Positions 53,520 through 61,495 of a DNA stretch of 64,000 nt are shown piece by piece. Numbering within the stretch: the stretch's first letter is position 1; each line of letters begins with the position of its first letter. The notes under the pieces were generated by a model. That model worked only from the letters and a program-made list of their open reading frames with translations, made no database searches and had not been told where the DNA came from. The stretch covers positions 930,001 through 994,000 of the forward strand of contig NZ_RJKE01000001.1 of the NCBI RefSeq assembly GCF_003751225.1. Direction: 5' to 3'. The DNA is from Actinocorallia herbida (GTDB lineage: Bacteria; Actinomycetota; Actinomycetes; Streptosporangiales; Streptosporangiaceae). Made by a program: the position numbers and the translations under genes.

Positions 53520-54578
53520 TCAGAGCGCGCCGCGGCGCCATTCGTGCAGGAGCAGGTAAGCGAGGTAGGCGCCCCCCAGGGCCATGGTGTAGATGCCCAC
53601 GGGGAGGTCGGGGAAGAGGGGGAGGTGCTGGGAGGCCAGGTCGGCGAGGATCAGGAGGAGCGCGCCGGCCAGGGCGGAGAGCGCCAGGTGGGGGCCGGAG
53701 GCCCGGGTGAGGCGCTTGGCGATCTGGGGGCTGCACAGGGCGAGGAAGGCGATGGGGCCCGCGGCGGCCACCGCCGCGCCGGAGAGGGCGATGGAGGCCA
53801 GGACGGCCACGGTCTTGGTGCGGCCGGGGGAGGCGCCGAGGGACTCGGCGGTCTCGTCGCCCATCTCGACGACGGCCAGGTTGCGGGCGAGCGCGACGAC
53901 GATCGGGGCGCAGATCGCGAGGGCGACGGCCGCGGTCGCCGCGTCGTCCCAGCCCGAGGCGTTGAGGCTGCCGTTGACATAGGACTTGAGCACGCTCGCC
54001 TTGTCGCGTTCCACGGCGTAGACGACGTACTCGATGAGCGCGTTCGCTATCGCCGCGACGCCGATGCCCGCGACGACGAGCCTGCCGGGGTTGCGGAACC
54101 CCGTGCCCGTCGCGAAGTACACGAGGACCATCGCCAGCGCCGCGCCGAGGACCGCTCCGGCCGAGACGGGCAGGACGTCCGGCAGCAGCAGCGCGGTCAC
54201 CGCCGCCCCCGCCCCCGCGCCCGCGCCGAGGCCGATGACGTCGGGGGAGCCGAGCGGGTTGCGGGTCACCGACTGGAAGAGCGCCCCGGACAGCCCGAGT
54301 GCCGCGCCGACCGAGGCCGCCGTCGCCAGGCGAGGGCCGCGCAGCCGGTTCAGGACGAAGGCGTTCTTTCCGGTCGCCTCCCCGCCGAAGACGGCGCCGG
54401 GCAGGTCGGCCAGGGCGATGCCGAGGCGTCCGAGGTTGAGGGTGGCGACGGAGGCGAGCAGCAGCAGGACCGCGAGGAGCAGCCCCGCGTACAGGCTCCG
54501 CGGCCGGACGGGGAAGGCGACCTTCGGGGCGAGCCGGAGCAGGCGCTGTCCGGCCGGGGCCGCGGCCTTGGTGTTCAC
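53520..54578 (-). CDS. Iron-siderophore ABC transporter permease (second)
   Basis: 352-residue FecCD-type permease. About nine or ten hydrophobic segments are present, with the family motifs RLRGPRLATAASVGAALGLSGALFQSVTRNPLGSPDVIGLG near the N-terminus and GPIAFLALCSPQIAKRL near the C-terminus. GTG 54578 overlaps the stop of the first permease gene (GTGA). No ATPase gene follows; the gene ends at a terminator. It must therefore use an ATPase encoded elsewhere. Confidence 0.92.
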   Translation of the reverse strand: MNTKAAAPAGQRLLRLAPKVAFPVRPRSLYAGLLLAVLLLLASVATLNLGRLGIALADLPGAVFGGEATGKNAFVLNRLRGPRLATAASVGAALGLSGALFQSVTRNPLGSPDVIGLGAGAGAGAAVTALLLPDVLPVSAGAVLGAALAMVLVYFATGTGFRNPGRLVVAGIGVAAIANALIEYVVYAVERDKASVLKSYVNGSLNASGWDDAATAAVALAICAPIVVALARNLAVVEMGDETAESLGASPGRTKTVAVLASIALSGAAVAAAGPIAFLALCSPQIAKRLTRASGPHLALSALAGALLLILADLASQHLPLFPDLPVGIYTMALGGAYLAYLLLHEWRRGAL

Positions 54579-55612
54579 GCGGTCCCCTTCATCCTGCGGA
54601 CGGCGATCAGCAGCGCGGGCGCGCCGACGAACGCGGTGACGACGCCGACCATGAGTTCCTGCGGGCGCAGCACGACCCGGCCGATCACGTCGGCGAACAG
54701 CAGCAGCGACGGGCCGAGCAGCGCGCAGAACCCGAGCTGGAGCCGGAAGTCGACGCCGACGAGCGCGCGCACGACGTGCGGGACGGCGAGCCCGACGAAG
54801 GCGATGGGCCCGACGGCGGCGGTCGCGGCGGCGCCGAGCGCGGTCGCGGCGAGCAGCCCGATGGCCTTGATCCGCGCGGGCTTGGCGCCGAGCGCGGTCG
54901 CCGAGTCGTCGCCGAGCGCGACGGTGTTGAGCGACCCGCCGAGCAGCAGCGCGACGGCGAGGGCGACCGCGGTGAGCGGGAGCACCGTCCAGAAGACCTC
55001 GAAGCCGCGCCCGCCGAGGGATCCGACGACCCAGTACCGGTAGCTGTCGAAGACCTTCGGGTTGCTGAGCGTCACCGCCTGGATGAACGCCGAGAGCACC
55101 GCGGACAGGACCGCCCCGGTCAGCACGAGCCGGACCATGCCGCTGCCGCCGCCGCGCGTGCCGACGACGTAGACGACGATCCCGGCGAGCAGCGCGCCGG
55201 GCAGCGCCCACAGCAGCGTCGCCATCTGGCCGGACATGCCGAAGTAGGCGGAGGCGGTGACGATGCTCGCCGACGCGCCGGTGGTGATGCCGAGCATCCC
55301 GGGTTCGGCGAGCGGATTGCGGGTGACGCCCTGCATGAGGCAGCCCGCGACGGCCAGGGACGCCCCGGCGAGGAGGCCGAGGAGGGTCCGCGGGTAGCGG
55401 CTCTCCACGACCGTCGTCAGGTAGGGGTCGCCGTGGCCGCGCAGCACGTCGAGGACGGCGCCGAACGAGGTCGGCAGGCTGCCGTACTTGACGCTGGCGA
55501 GCAGCGCCAGCGCCAGCAGCGCGAGCGCGGCGATGAGGGACGACGCCACACGCGCGGCGCCGGGACCCTTCGGTCCGGTGCCGCGCGCAGGCGCTTTCGC
55601 AGGTGTGGCCAT
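54575..55612 (-). CDS. Iron-siderophore ABC transporter permease (first)
   Basis: 345-residue FecCD-type permease. The motif YPRTLLGLLAGASLAVAGCLMQGVTRNPLAEPGMLGI and the C-terminal GPIAFVGLAVPHVVRALVG identify the family. ATG 55612 lies 29 bases after the binding-protein stop, and the gene overlaps the second permease. Together they form a heterodimeric ferri-siderophore channel driven by an ATPase not in this window. Confidence 0.92.
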   Translation of the reverse strand: MATPAKAPARGTGPKGPGAARVASSLIAALALLALALLASVKYGSLPTSFGAVLDVLRGHGDPYLTTVVESRYPRTLLGLLAGASLAVAGCLMQGVTRNPLAEPGMLGITTGASASIVTASAYFGMSGQMATLLWALPGALLAGIVVYVVGTRGGGSGMVRLVLTGAVLSAVLSAFIQAVTLSNPKVFDSYRYWVVGSLGGRGFEVFWTVLPLTAVALAVALLLGGSLNTVALGDDSATALGAKPARIKAIGLLAATALGAAATAAVGPIAFVGLAVPHVVRALVGVDFRLQLGFCALLGPSLLLFADVIGRVVLRPQELMVGVVTAFVGAPALLIAVRRMKGTA

Positions 55613-55641
55613 GCGAAGTCGTGATGCGTTGGTCGCGAGTG

Positions 55642-56682
55642 CTACTTGGCCTTGGCCACTGCCTCGTCGATCAGCGGCAGGAACCGCTCGATCGCCCACG
55701 GCACGGTCAGCGGGTTGATCATCGAGGAGGCGGTGACGAACGGCTGCTCGGTCGGGGCCACGATCGCGCCGTCGGCGATGGCCGGGATCGCCTTGTACAG
55801 CGGCTGGGCCTCGATCTCCTTGCGGTTCTTCGCGTCGCTGTAGAACGTGAAGACGACGTCGGTGTCCTTGAGCTTGTCGGCGGCGCCCTCGAGGCCGATC
55901 AGCGCGGAGTCGGTGCCTTCGACCTCCTCGAAGGTGTCGACGATCGGGTCCGGCTTCAGGCCGAGCGCGGCGACCATCTCGGCGCGCTGCTCGGTCGGGA
56001 AGAAGACGCCGAGGGTGCCCGGGCCGGTGTTGTAGATGTAGGAGAACGTGTGGTTCGCGTAGTCCGGGCGGGTCGCCGCGGCGTCCGACAGCTGCTTCTT
56101 GATGTCGGCGATGAGGTCCGCGCCCTTGTCGGGCAGGCCGAGCGCCTTGGCGACGATGTTGATCTCGTCCTGCCACGGCGTGGTCCACGCCTGGCCCGGG
56201 TAGGCGACGACGGGGGCGATGTCGCTCAGCAGGTCGAACTGCTCCTGGGTGACGCCGGACCACGGGGCGAGGATGACGTCGGGGTCGAGCTCGACGATGG
56301 CCTCGATGTCGAGCTCCTCGCCGCCGGTGAACTCCTTGGGCAGCTCGGCGCCCTTGGCGGTGATGGCCTCGTGCACCCACGGCAGGTAGCCGGTGTCGTC
56401 GCTGCCCCACTCGTAGTCCTCGACGCCGACCGGGATGTGGCCGAGCGCGATGGCGGTCTCCGCGGCGCCCTGGCCGAGCGTCACGATGCGCTCCGGCTCC
56501 TCGGTGATGACGGCGTCGCCGAGGGAGCTGGTGATGGTGACGGGGAACGCGGCGGCGGCCGGGGTCGCCGCGGCGTCGGTCGTGTCGTTCTCGCCGGAGC
56601 CGCAGGCGCCCAGGAGGAGCGCGAGGGACGCGGTGGCCGCGGCCACGACGGCGGGGCGGCGCAGGGAACGGAGGGTGAGCAT
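55642..56682 (-). CDS. Iron-siderophore-binding lipoprotein
   Basis: 346-residue FecB/FhuD-type binding protein. Signal VVAAATASLALLLGAC with lipobox, then an Ala/Thr linker and the periplasmic-binding fold with PERIVTLGQGAAETAIALG, VELDPDVILAPWSG, and the C-terminal NPLTVPWAIERFLPLIDEAV. It is first in the operon, and two iron boxes lie upstream. The siderophore type cannot be told from the sequence. Confidence 0.92.
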   Translation of the reverse strand: MLTLRSLRRPAVVAAATASLALLLGACGSGENDTTDAAATPAAAAFPVTITSSLGDAVITEEPERIVTLGQGAAETAIALGHIPVGVEDYEWGSDDTGYLPWVHEAITAKGAELPKEFTGGEELDIEAIVELDPDVILAPWSGVTQEQFDLLSDIAPVVAYPGQAWTTPWQDEINIVAKALGLPDKGADLIADIKKQLSDAAATRPDYANHTFSYIYNTGPGTLGVFFPTEQRAEMVAALGLKPDPIVDTFEEVEGTDSALIGLEGAADKLKDTDVVFTFYSDAKNRKEIEAQPLYKAIPAIADGAIVAPTEQPFVTASSMINPLTVPWAIERFLPLIDEAVAKAK

Positions 56683-56725
56683 GGAGGTCCTTAAAACGGG
56701 ATAAGCGACCAGCCGGAACTGCTGG

Positions 56726-56744
56726 TTAGGTGAGCCTAAGCTAA
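56726..56744 (-). promoter_or_regulatory. IdeR/DmdR iron box
   Basis: TTAGGTGAGCCTAAGCTAA matches the 19-bp actinobacterial iron box (TTAGGTTAGSCTAACCTAA) at 16 or 17 positions. It lies 44 bases upstream of the siderophore-binding-protein start, so iron-loaded IdeR/DmdR is expected to repress the operon. Confidence 0.8.
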
Positions 56745-56769
56745 CGTGATGTTGCGGGGCAACTCGGAC

Positions 56770-56783
56770 TTAGGATCGCCTAA
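56770..56783 (-). promoter_or_regulatory. Second, shorter iron-box-like dyad
   Basis: TTAGGATCGCCTAA is a perfect TTAGG-N4-CCTAA dyad 26 bases beyond the first box. It lacks the outer TAA repeats of a full box, so it may be a weaker or accessory IdeR site. Confidence 0.5.
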
Positions 56784-56820
56784 CTTCGCAAGGGCCCGGA
56801 AGGACCTCCACGGGAGTGCG

Positions 56821-57633
56821 TCAGCGCTGGGCGAGCCACTTCGCGAGGCTCGTCGCCGGACGTCCGGTGGCCCGCTCGACCGTTCGGCTCACCACGGACA
56901 TCTCGCCCGTCGCGATCGCCTGGTACGACGTCACCCAGCCCTCGACCTCCCACGCGGGAGCGCCGTAGACGTCACGCGAGGCGTACGCGTCCTCAAGGGT
57001 CTCGTCGAGGTAGACGACGCCGAGCAGCCGGGCGGCGCGCTCCATCGACAGGGCCTCCGGGCCCGTCACGTCATAGCGGCGGCCCCGGTGCACGTCGGCC
57101 TGCGGCAGGATCGCCGCGGCGACCGCGGCCACGTCGTCCTGCGCGACGAACGCGCAGCGCCCCTGCCCGGCCGGGCCCTTGATGACGCCGTCGATCGGGA
57201 AGGCCGCGAGCGCCTCCAGATACAGGCTCGGGCGCAGGAACGTGAAGTCCAGGCCGGAGGACTTGATGTACTGCTCGGTCGCGTGGTGGTCGCGCGCGAA
57301 CGTGAAGGTGGCGTCGGGCGCGGCCGACAGGAACGACAGGTAGACGAGGTGGCGCACCCCCGCCTCACGCGCGGCGTCCACCGCGTTCTTGTGCTGCTCC
57401 ACCCGGTTCGCGGCCTCCTTGGCCGAGACCAGGAACACCGTGGAGAGCCCGGCGAAGGCTTCGGCCAGGGCCTTGGCGTCGGCGTAGTCACAGCCCCCGG
57501 CGACCTCGGCGCCGGGCAGGTCCGGCGCGCGCGAGGCGTCCCGCACGAGCAGCCGCACGGGGTGGCCCGCGTCGGCCAGCAGCCGCGCGGCGCGCCCGCC
57601 GATGTTCCCGGTCGCGCCCGTCACACCGATCAT
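56821..57633 (-). CDS. NmrA-like NAD(P)-binding protein (second)
   Basis: 270-residue NmrA/QOR2-type protein: VTGATGNIGGRAARLLADAG nucleotide motif, VFLVSAKEAANR, HLVYLSFLSAAPDATF and FLRPSLYLEAL. Its ATG overlaps the stop of the DUF3037 gene (ATGA), tying it to the HipA-like kinase gene two places upstream. It is a paralogue of the protein at 50474. Substrate unknown. Confidence 0.88.
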   Translation of the reverse strand: MIGVTGATGNIGGRAARLLADAGHPVRLLVRDASRAPDLPGAEVAGGCDYADAKALAEAFAGLSTVFLVSAKEAANRVEQHKNAVDAAREAGVRHLVYLSFLSAAPDATFTFARDHHATEQYIKSSGLDFTFLRPSLYLEALAAFPIDGVIKGPAGQGRCAFVAQDDVAAVAAAILPQADVHRGRRYDVTGPEALSMERAARLLGVVYLDETLEDAYASRDVYGAPAWEVEGWVTSYQAIATGEMSVVSRTVERATGRPATSLAKWLAQR

Positions 57634-57998
57634 GACCGGACCAGCCTTTCGAAGAGATGGTCGAGCGTGCCGTCCGGATCGACCGTCATGCCGGGATGGA
57701 CCGGACCGGGCTGGACGATGGTGCTGCGCGGCGCGGTGAGCCAGCGGAAGCGCTTGCCGAGGGATTCGCCCGACGCGTGCTCGTCACCGGTGCAGTGCGC
57801 GCTGATGCCGTCGAGGGCGCGGCGCAGCTCCGGGAGCGGGACCGCGGGCGCGAACGACGCGAGCCGCGCCTCGTCGAAGGTGAACCTGACGCCGAGGTAG
57901 TCACTCTTCTGACAGTAGACGACCACCCCCACGTTGAGGCATTCGCCCCGGACGAGGTCGGGGATGAAGCGCAGGACCGAGTACTCGTACGGGTTCAC
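57630..57998 (-). CDS. DUF3037 family protein
   Basis: 122-residue protein from GTG 57998. It opens NPYEYSVLRFIPDLVRGECLNVGVVVYC, the DUF3037 signature, and continues with FDEARLASFAP. Function unknown. GTG 57998 overlaps the HipA-like stop, and its own stop overlaps the NmrA gene start, so it is the middle of a three-gene coupled set. DUF3037 next to HipA-like genes is a recurrent arrangement in bacteria. Confidence 0.85.
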   Translation of the reverse strand: MNPYEYSVLRFIPDLVRGECLNVGVVVYCQKSDYLGVRFTFDEARLASFAPAVPLPELRRALDGISAHCTGDEHASGESLGKRFRWLTAPRSTIVQPGPVHPGMTVDPDGTLDHLFERLVRS

Positions 57999-58741
57999 GG
58001 CAGCCACGCTCTCGGGTCGGCGGCACGGGCGAGCAGGTGGCGGACGTAGGCCTCCCGGACGGCTTCGGCGTCGTCGAATCCGGGTTCCCCCGCGAGCCAG
58101 CGCTCGGGGATCAGCCCGACGACCTCGCGCAGCAGCTCCTCGGTGATCTTCGGCAGCAGCACGGCCTCGGCGCCCTTGACGTCGGACGCCCACGGCTTGA
58201 AGACGTGGTCGTCCACGTCGTAGGGCCGCTTGAGGAGCTTGTCGGCGGACTTCCACGCGTGATGGAAGTACAGGCTCGCGCCGTGGTCGATGAGCCAGAC
58301 GTCGCCGTGCCAGACCAGCATGTTCGGGTTGCGCCAGCTCCGGTCGACATTGCCGATGAAGGCGTCGAACCACAGGACGCGGCTCGCGAACTCGGCGCCC
58401 GGGGTCCACGCGAGCGGGTCGTACCCGAGGGAGCCCGGCAGGAAGTCCACGCCGAGGTTCCAGCCGGGAGAGGCGTCCAGGAGGTCCTGGACCTCCTCGT
58501 CCGGCTCGTGCTTGGCCATCACCGGATCGAACTCCAGGATGACCAGGTCGGGCACGTCGAAGCCGAGGCGGCGGGCGAGCTCACCGGCGATGATCTCGGC
58601 GTTCAGGGCCTTGCGGCCCTGTCCCGCGCCGGTGAACTTCGCGACATAGGTGCCCAGATCGGCGGCTTCGACGAGCCCTGGTAGGGAGCCGCCCTCACGG
58701 AGCGGCAGGACGTACCGGGTGGCTTGGACTATCGGCAACAC
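57995..58741 (-). CDS. HipA-like kinase, short form
   Basis: 248-residue HipA-fold kinase starting at GTG 58741. The nucleotide lysine is in GTYVAKFTGAGQG, the catalytic segment NVDRSWRNPNML has Asp and Asn, and the metal Asp is in LIDHGAS. Thus the catalytic core looks intact, yet the protein is little over half the length of classic HipA and lacks its N-terminal subdomain, and no HipB-type antitoxin gene is adjacent. It is followed by DUF3037. Whether this pair is a toxin system or something else is unknown. Confidence 0.85.
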   Translation of the reverse strand: MLPIVQATRYVLPLREGGSLPGLVEAADLGTYVAKFTGAGQGRKALNAEIIAGELARRLGFDVPDLVILEFDPVMAKHEPDEEVQDLLDASPGWNLGVDFLPGSLGYDPLAWTPGAEFASRVLWFDAFIGNVDRSWRNPNMLVWHGDVWLIDHGASLYFHHAWKSADKLLKRPYDVDDHVFKPWASDVKGAEAVLLPKITEELLREVVGLIPERWLAGEPGFDDAEAVREAYVRHLLARAADPRAWLP

Positions 58742-58878
58742 CCGCCCAGGCTACTGGTGCGGGCGCCGGGTCACCATTCACCTACAGCGTGGATGCCCCG
58801 TCCTTCAGGGCGGGGAGGAAACGCGGCGCATCGCCGTACCGGCTTACACACGTCAGCCTCCTGTGTAAGGTCTTTTTC

Positions 58879-60078
58879 GTGAGATCGGCGTTCAAGTGCC
58901 GGGCGTACCCGGACCCCGAACAGGAAGCGGTGCTGAACCGCACGTTCGGGTGTGTCCGCCTTGTGTGGAACCAGACTCTTGCTGAGCGGCACGCCCGTTA
59001 CCACGGCGAGGGCAAGACGACCTCCTACAGGGAGACCGACGCGGCCCTCACGGTATTGAAGAAGACAGCCGAATTCGCGTTCCTGAACGAGGTGTCGTCG
59101 GTGCCTTTGCAGCAGACGCTGCGGCATCAGCACGTCGCGTTCCAGAGTTTCTTCGCGGGGCGTGCTCGCTACCCGCGTTTCAAGTCGCGGCACGGCCGTC
59201 AGTCCGCGCACTACACCCGGTCGGCGTTCCGGATGCGGGACGGTGAACTGTGGCTGGCCAAGACCGGCAGCCCGCTTCGTGTCGCGTGGTCCTGGCCCCA
59301 CCTGGATCTGGCTGCGTTGAACCCGACCATGGTGGTCGTGTCCCGGGAGCCGGACGACCGCTGGTTCGTGACGTTCGCCGTCGACATGGACGACCCCGCC
59401 CCTCTGCCCGAGACCGGGCAGGCGGTCGGCGTCGACCTTGGGTTGAAGGACTTCGCAGTCACCAGCGACGGCGAGCACATCGCCCACCCCCGCCACATGG
59501 ACCGGCACGAACGGCGGCTGAAGCGCTACCAGCGGATGATGGCCCGTAAGAAGAAGGGGTCGGCGAACCGGGCCAAGGCCCGCCGCAAGGTCGCCCGCCA
59601 GCACTCCCGCGTCGCCGACGCACGCCGGGACTTTCTCCACAAGGTCAGCACCGATCTGATCCGCCGCTTCGACGTGATCGCGGTCGAGGACCTGAACGTG
59701 GCGGGCATGGTCAAGAACCGGAGTCTGGCCCGCTCGATCTCCCAGACGGGCTGGGGCGAGTTCCGGGCCATGCTTGAACACAAGGCGCTCTTGGCGGGAC
59801 GCCGGTTCGTGGTGATCGACCGGTGGTATCCGTCCAGCAAGACGTGCTCGGGTTGCGGGCACCTGCTGTCCCGTCTCGACTTGAGCACTCGCCACTGGCA
59901 GTGCCCTTCCTGCGGTGCCCGGCATGACCGGGACCACAACGCCGCCAAGAACATCAGAGCGGCCGGGCTGGCCGTGCTCGCCTGTGGAGCGGACGTGAGA
60001 CCGGCGGGGACATCCCCGGGGCAGACCGCGACGAAGCAGGAACCCCGACCCGCGAGGGAAGGAATCCCCGCCCTTTAG
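58879..60078 (+). CDS. tnpB: RNA-guided endonuclease TnpB
   Basis: 399-residue TnpB, complete. GTG 58879 is chosen because RSAFKCRAYPDPEQEAVLNRTF is the standard start; an in-frame GTG at 58789 lies in the left-end hairpin. RuvC catalytic residues: Asp186 (GVDLGLKDF), Glu270 (VEDLNV) and Asp352 (DRDHNAAKN). The zinc finger has Cys323/Cys326 and Cys342/Cys345. All parts look intact, so it should be an active RNA-guided nuclease cutting at the donor site next to a TTCAC motif. The stop lies within the right-end hairpin. Confidence 0.93.
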   Translation: MRSAFKCRAYPDPEQEAVLNRTFGCVRLVWNQTLAERHARYHGEGKTTSYRETDAALTVLKKTAEFAFLNEVSSVPLQQTLRHQHVAFQSFFAGRARYPRFKSRHGRQSAHYTRSAFRMRDGELWLAKTGSPLRVAWSWPHLDLAALNPTMVVVSREPDDRWFVTFAVDMDDPAPLPETGQAVGVDLGLKDFAVTSDGEHIAHPRHMDRHERRLKRYQRMMARKKKGSANRAKARRKVARQHSRVADARRDFLHKVSTDLIRRFDVIAVEDLNVAGMVKNRSLARSISQTGWGEFRAMLEHKALLAGRRFVVIDRWYPSSKTCSGCGHLLSRLDLSTRHWQCPSCGARHDRDHNAAKNIRAAGLAVLACGADVRPAGTSPGQTATKQEPRPAREGIPAL

Positions 60079-60096
60079 GGCGGCGGAGGAAGTCAA
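59960..60096 (+). ncRNA. Probable reRNA/omegaRNA scaffold at the element's right end
   Basis: In IS605-type elements the guide RNA of TnpB covers the 3' end of tnpB and the right end, and the guide comes from the flank. Here the right-end hairpin (60068-60083) and the last 13 bases to TCAA fit that layout, and the guide would begin at 60097 (GGCATGTAGATC). The 5' limit is only a rough estimate; the call rests on family knowledge. Confidence 0.4.
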
Positions 60097-60545
60097 GGCA
60101 TGTAGATCTGGTAGGCCACGGTGATCCGGCCCTTGCCGTTGAACCTCAGGCCCCACTGGGGGTTCATGGCGGGGTGGTCGACGGCCTTGGCCAGGCCCTT
60201 GAGCCCGGTGCGCTTCATCTTCACGCCGCCGACGTCGGAGGTGTAGAGCACGCAGATCTGGGCGTTCTTGGCGAACAGCACGGTCTTCTTCTTGCCGGTC
60301 GGCACGTGGACGTACATGTCGACCTCCTCGATGTACTTGCGCTTGGTGTACCGGCCGGCGAACGCTCCGTACGGGTGCTTCCTGGTGACCTTGCCGACGC
60401 CGCCGGGCCGGACGTCGATGACCTTCTTGAAGGCCGGCACCTTGTCTGTGGTGCAGACGGTGCCGGCCGCGCTCGCGGGGGCGGTGACCGCGAGCGGGGC
60501 CAGGACGGCGGCGGAGGCGACGGCGACGGTAAGGAAAGTACGCAT
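60093..60545 (-). CDS. Small secreted protein of unknown function
   Basis: 150-residue exported protein: signal peptide (TVAVASAAVLAPLAVTAPASAA) then a basic, Lys-rich, beta-type domain with two Cys (TVCTTDK and AQICVLY) that could pair. No domain recognised. Its stop codon TGA (60095-60093) is formed by the right end of the TnpB element, which inserted exactly at the stop. Reconstruction without the element gives the same C-terminus (YMP) and a stop. Confidence 0.78.
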   Translation of the reverse strand: MRTFLTVAVASAAVLAPLAVTAPASAAGTVCTTDKVPAFKKVIDVRPGGVGKVTRKHPYGAFAGRYTKRKYIEEVDMYVHVPTGKKKTVLFAKNAQICVLYTSDVGGVKMKRTGLKGLAKAVDHPAMNPQWGLRFNGKGRITVAYQIYMP

Positions 60546-60601
60546 CTGCTCCCAATCTCTGTTAAGTCCGGGAGGTTCGATGCGTCATGGTTCCAGGTGG
60601 T

Positions 60602-61483
60602 TCACACCTTGGCGATCACTTCTTCGGCGAACCGCTCCATGGTCGCGATCTTGAGTTCGAGGCCGTCGCCGAACTTCTCCCGCTCCTGCGGCGTGGCCGT
60701 CCACCAGGGGGCGGCCAGGGTGGAGGCGACGCCTCGGTCGCGCCACTTGCGGTACAGCTCCGCCGAGGGCATCGCGCCGATCGGCGCGACCACGTCGAAG
60801 CCGTCGAGGGAGCGGCCCTGCTCGGCGAGAAAGCCCTCAAGGCGCACGAGGAGCGTCTCCAGATCGTCCTCCCGGTAGACCCGGTTGCCGATCCAGCCGT
60901 CCCCGATCCGGGCCGCCCGGCGCAGCGCGACGTCGCTCTCCCCGCCGATGTAGACCGGGACGGGCGCGCGCGGCACCGGTGCGATCCGCAGCGGGCCGAA
61001 GTCGAAGAACTCGCCGTGGTGCTCGACCTCGCCCCCGCGCCACACCTCCCGCAGCGCGGGGATCATCTCGTCGAACCTCCGGCCCCGGGTGTGGAAGTCC
61101 TGCCCGGTCTGGAGGAACTCGTCCTTGCACCAGCCGACGCCCGCCGCGAAGCGCACCCGCTCGTTCGAGAGGTACGCCGCGGTGGAGACCGCCTTGGCGA
61201 CGGTGAAGAAGTCCCGCGCCACGGGGATGTAGACGTTCGGGGCGAACTTCACCCGCTCGGTGACCGCCGACATCGCGCCGATCGTCACCCACACGTCCGG
61301 CCAGTGCGTCTCCGGCGCGTAAGGCGGGGCGCCCGTCTTGGAGTACGGGTACCTCGCCTCGTAGTCGGCGTAGAAGATGTGGTCGGAGACGGTGACGGTG
61401 TCGTAGCCCAGGCGGTCGGCCGCCTGGGCCAGCGGCACGTACTCGTCGGCGTCGGCGAACGACGAACCGAGCCAGAAGCGCAT
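60602..61483 (-). CDS. LLM-class F420-dependent oxidoreductase
   Basis: 293-residue luciferase-like TIM-barrel oxidoreductase of the TIGR03619 type. Features: LAQAADRLGYDTVTVSDHIFYADYE, RVKFAPNVYIPVARDFFTVAKAVST, RVRFAAGVGWCKDEF and VYIGGESDVALRRAARIGDGW. It is the second of two LLM genes, 12 bases after the first. Coenzyme F420 use is inferred from subfamily. Substrate unknown. Confidence 0.88.
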   Translation of the reverse strand: MRFWLGSSFADADEYVPLAQAADRLGYDTVTVSDHIFYADYEARYPYSKTGAPPYAPETHWPDVWVTIGAMSAVTERVKFAPNVYIPVARDFFTVAKAVSTAAYLSNERVRFAAGVGWCKDEFLQTGQDFHTRGRRFDEMIPALREVWRGGEVEHHGEFFDFGPLRIAPVPRAPVPVYIGGESDVALRRAARIGDGWIGNRVYREDDLETLLVRLEGFLAEQGRSLDGFDVVAPIGAMPSAELYRKWRDRGVASTLAAPWWTATPQEREKFGDGLELKIATMERFAEEVIAKV

Positions 61484-61495
61484 CTTGTCCGGGCC

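Larger units (their letters stand above)
58782..60096 (+). mobile_element. TnpB-only IS200/IS605-family (IS1341-like) element
   Basis: The element spans tnpB with a left-end hairpin (58796-58815, CCCCGTCC-TTCA-GGGCGGGG) and a right-end hairpin (60068-60083, CCGCCC-TTTA-GGGCGG). The inferred edges are after TTCAC (58777-58781) on the left and after TCAA (60093-60096) on the right, as in IS605-type elements. No tnpA gene is present, so movement would need a transposase in trans. Removing 58782-60096 joins TTCAC to GGCATG and gives the neighbouring secreted-protein gene the same last residue and a stop. Confidence 0.75.
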
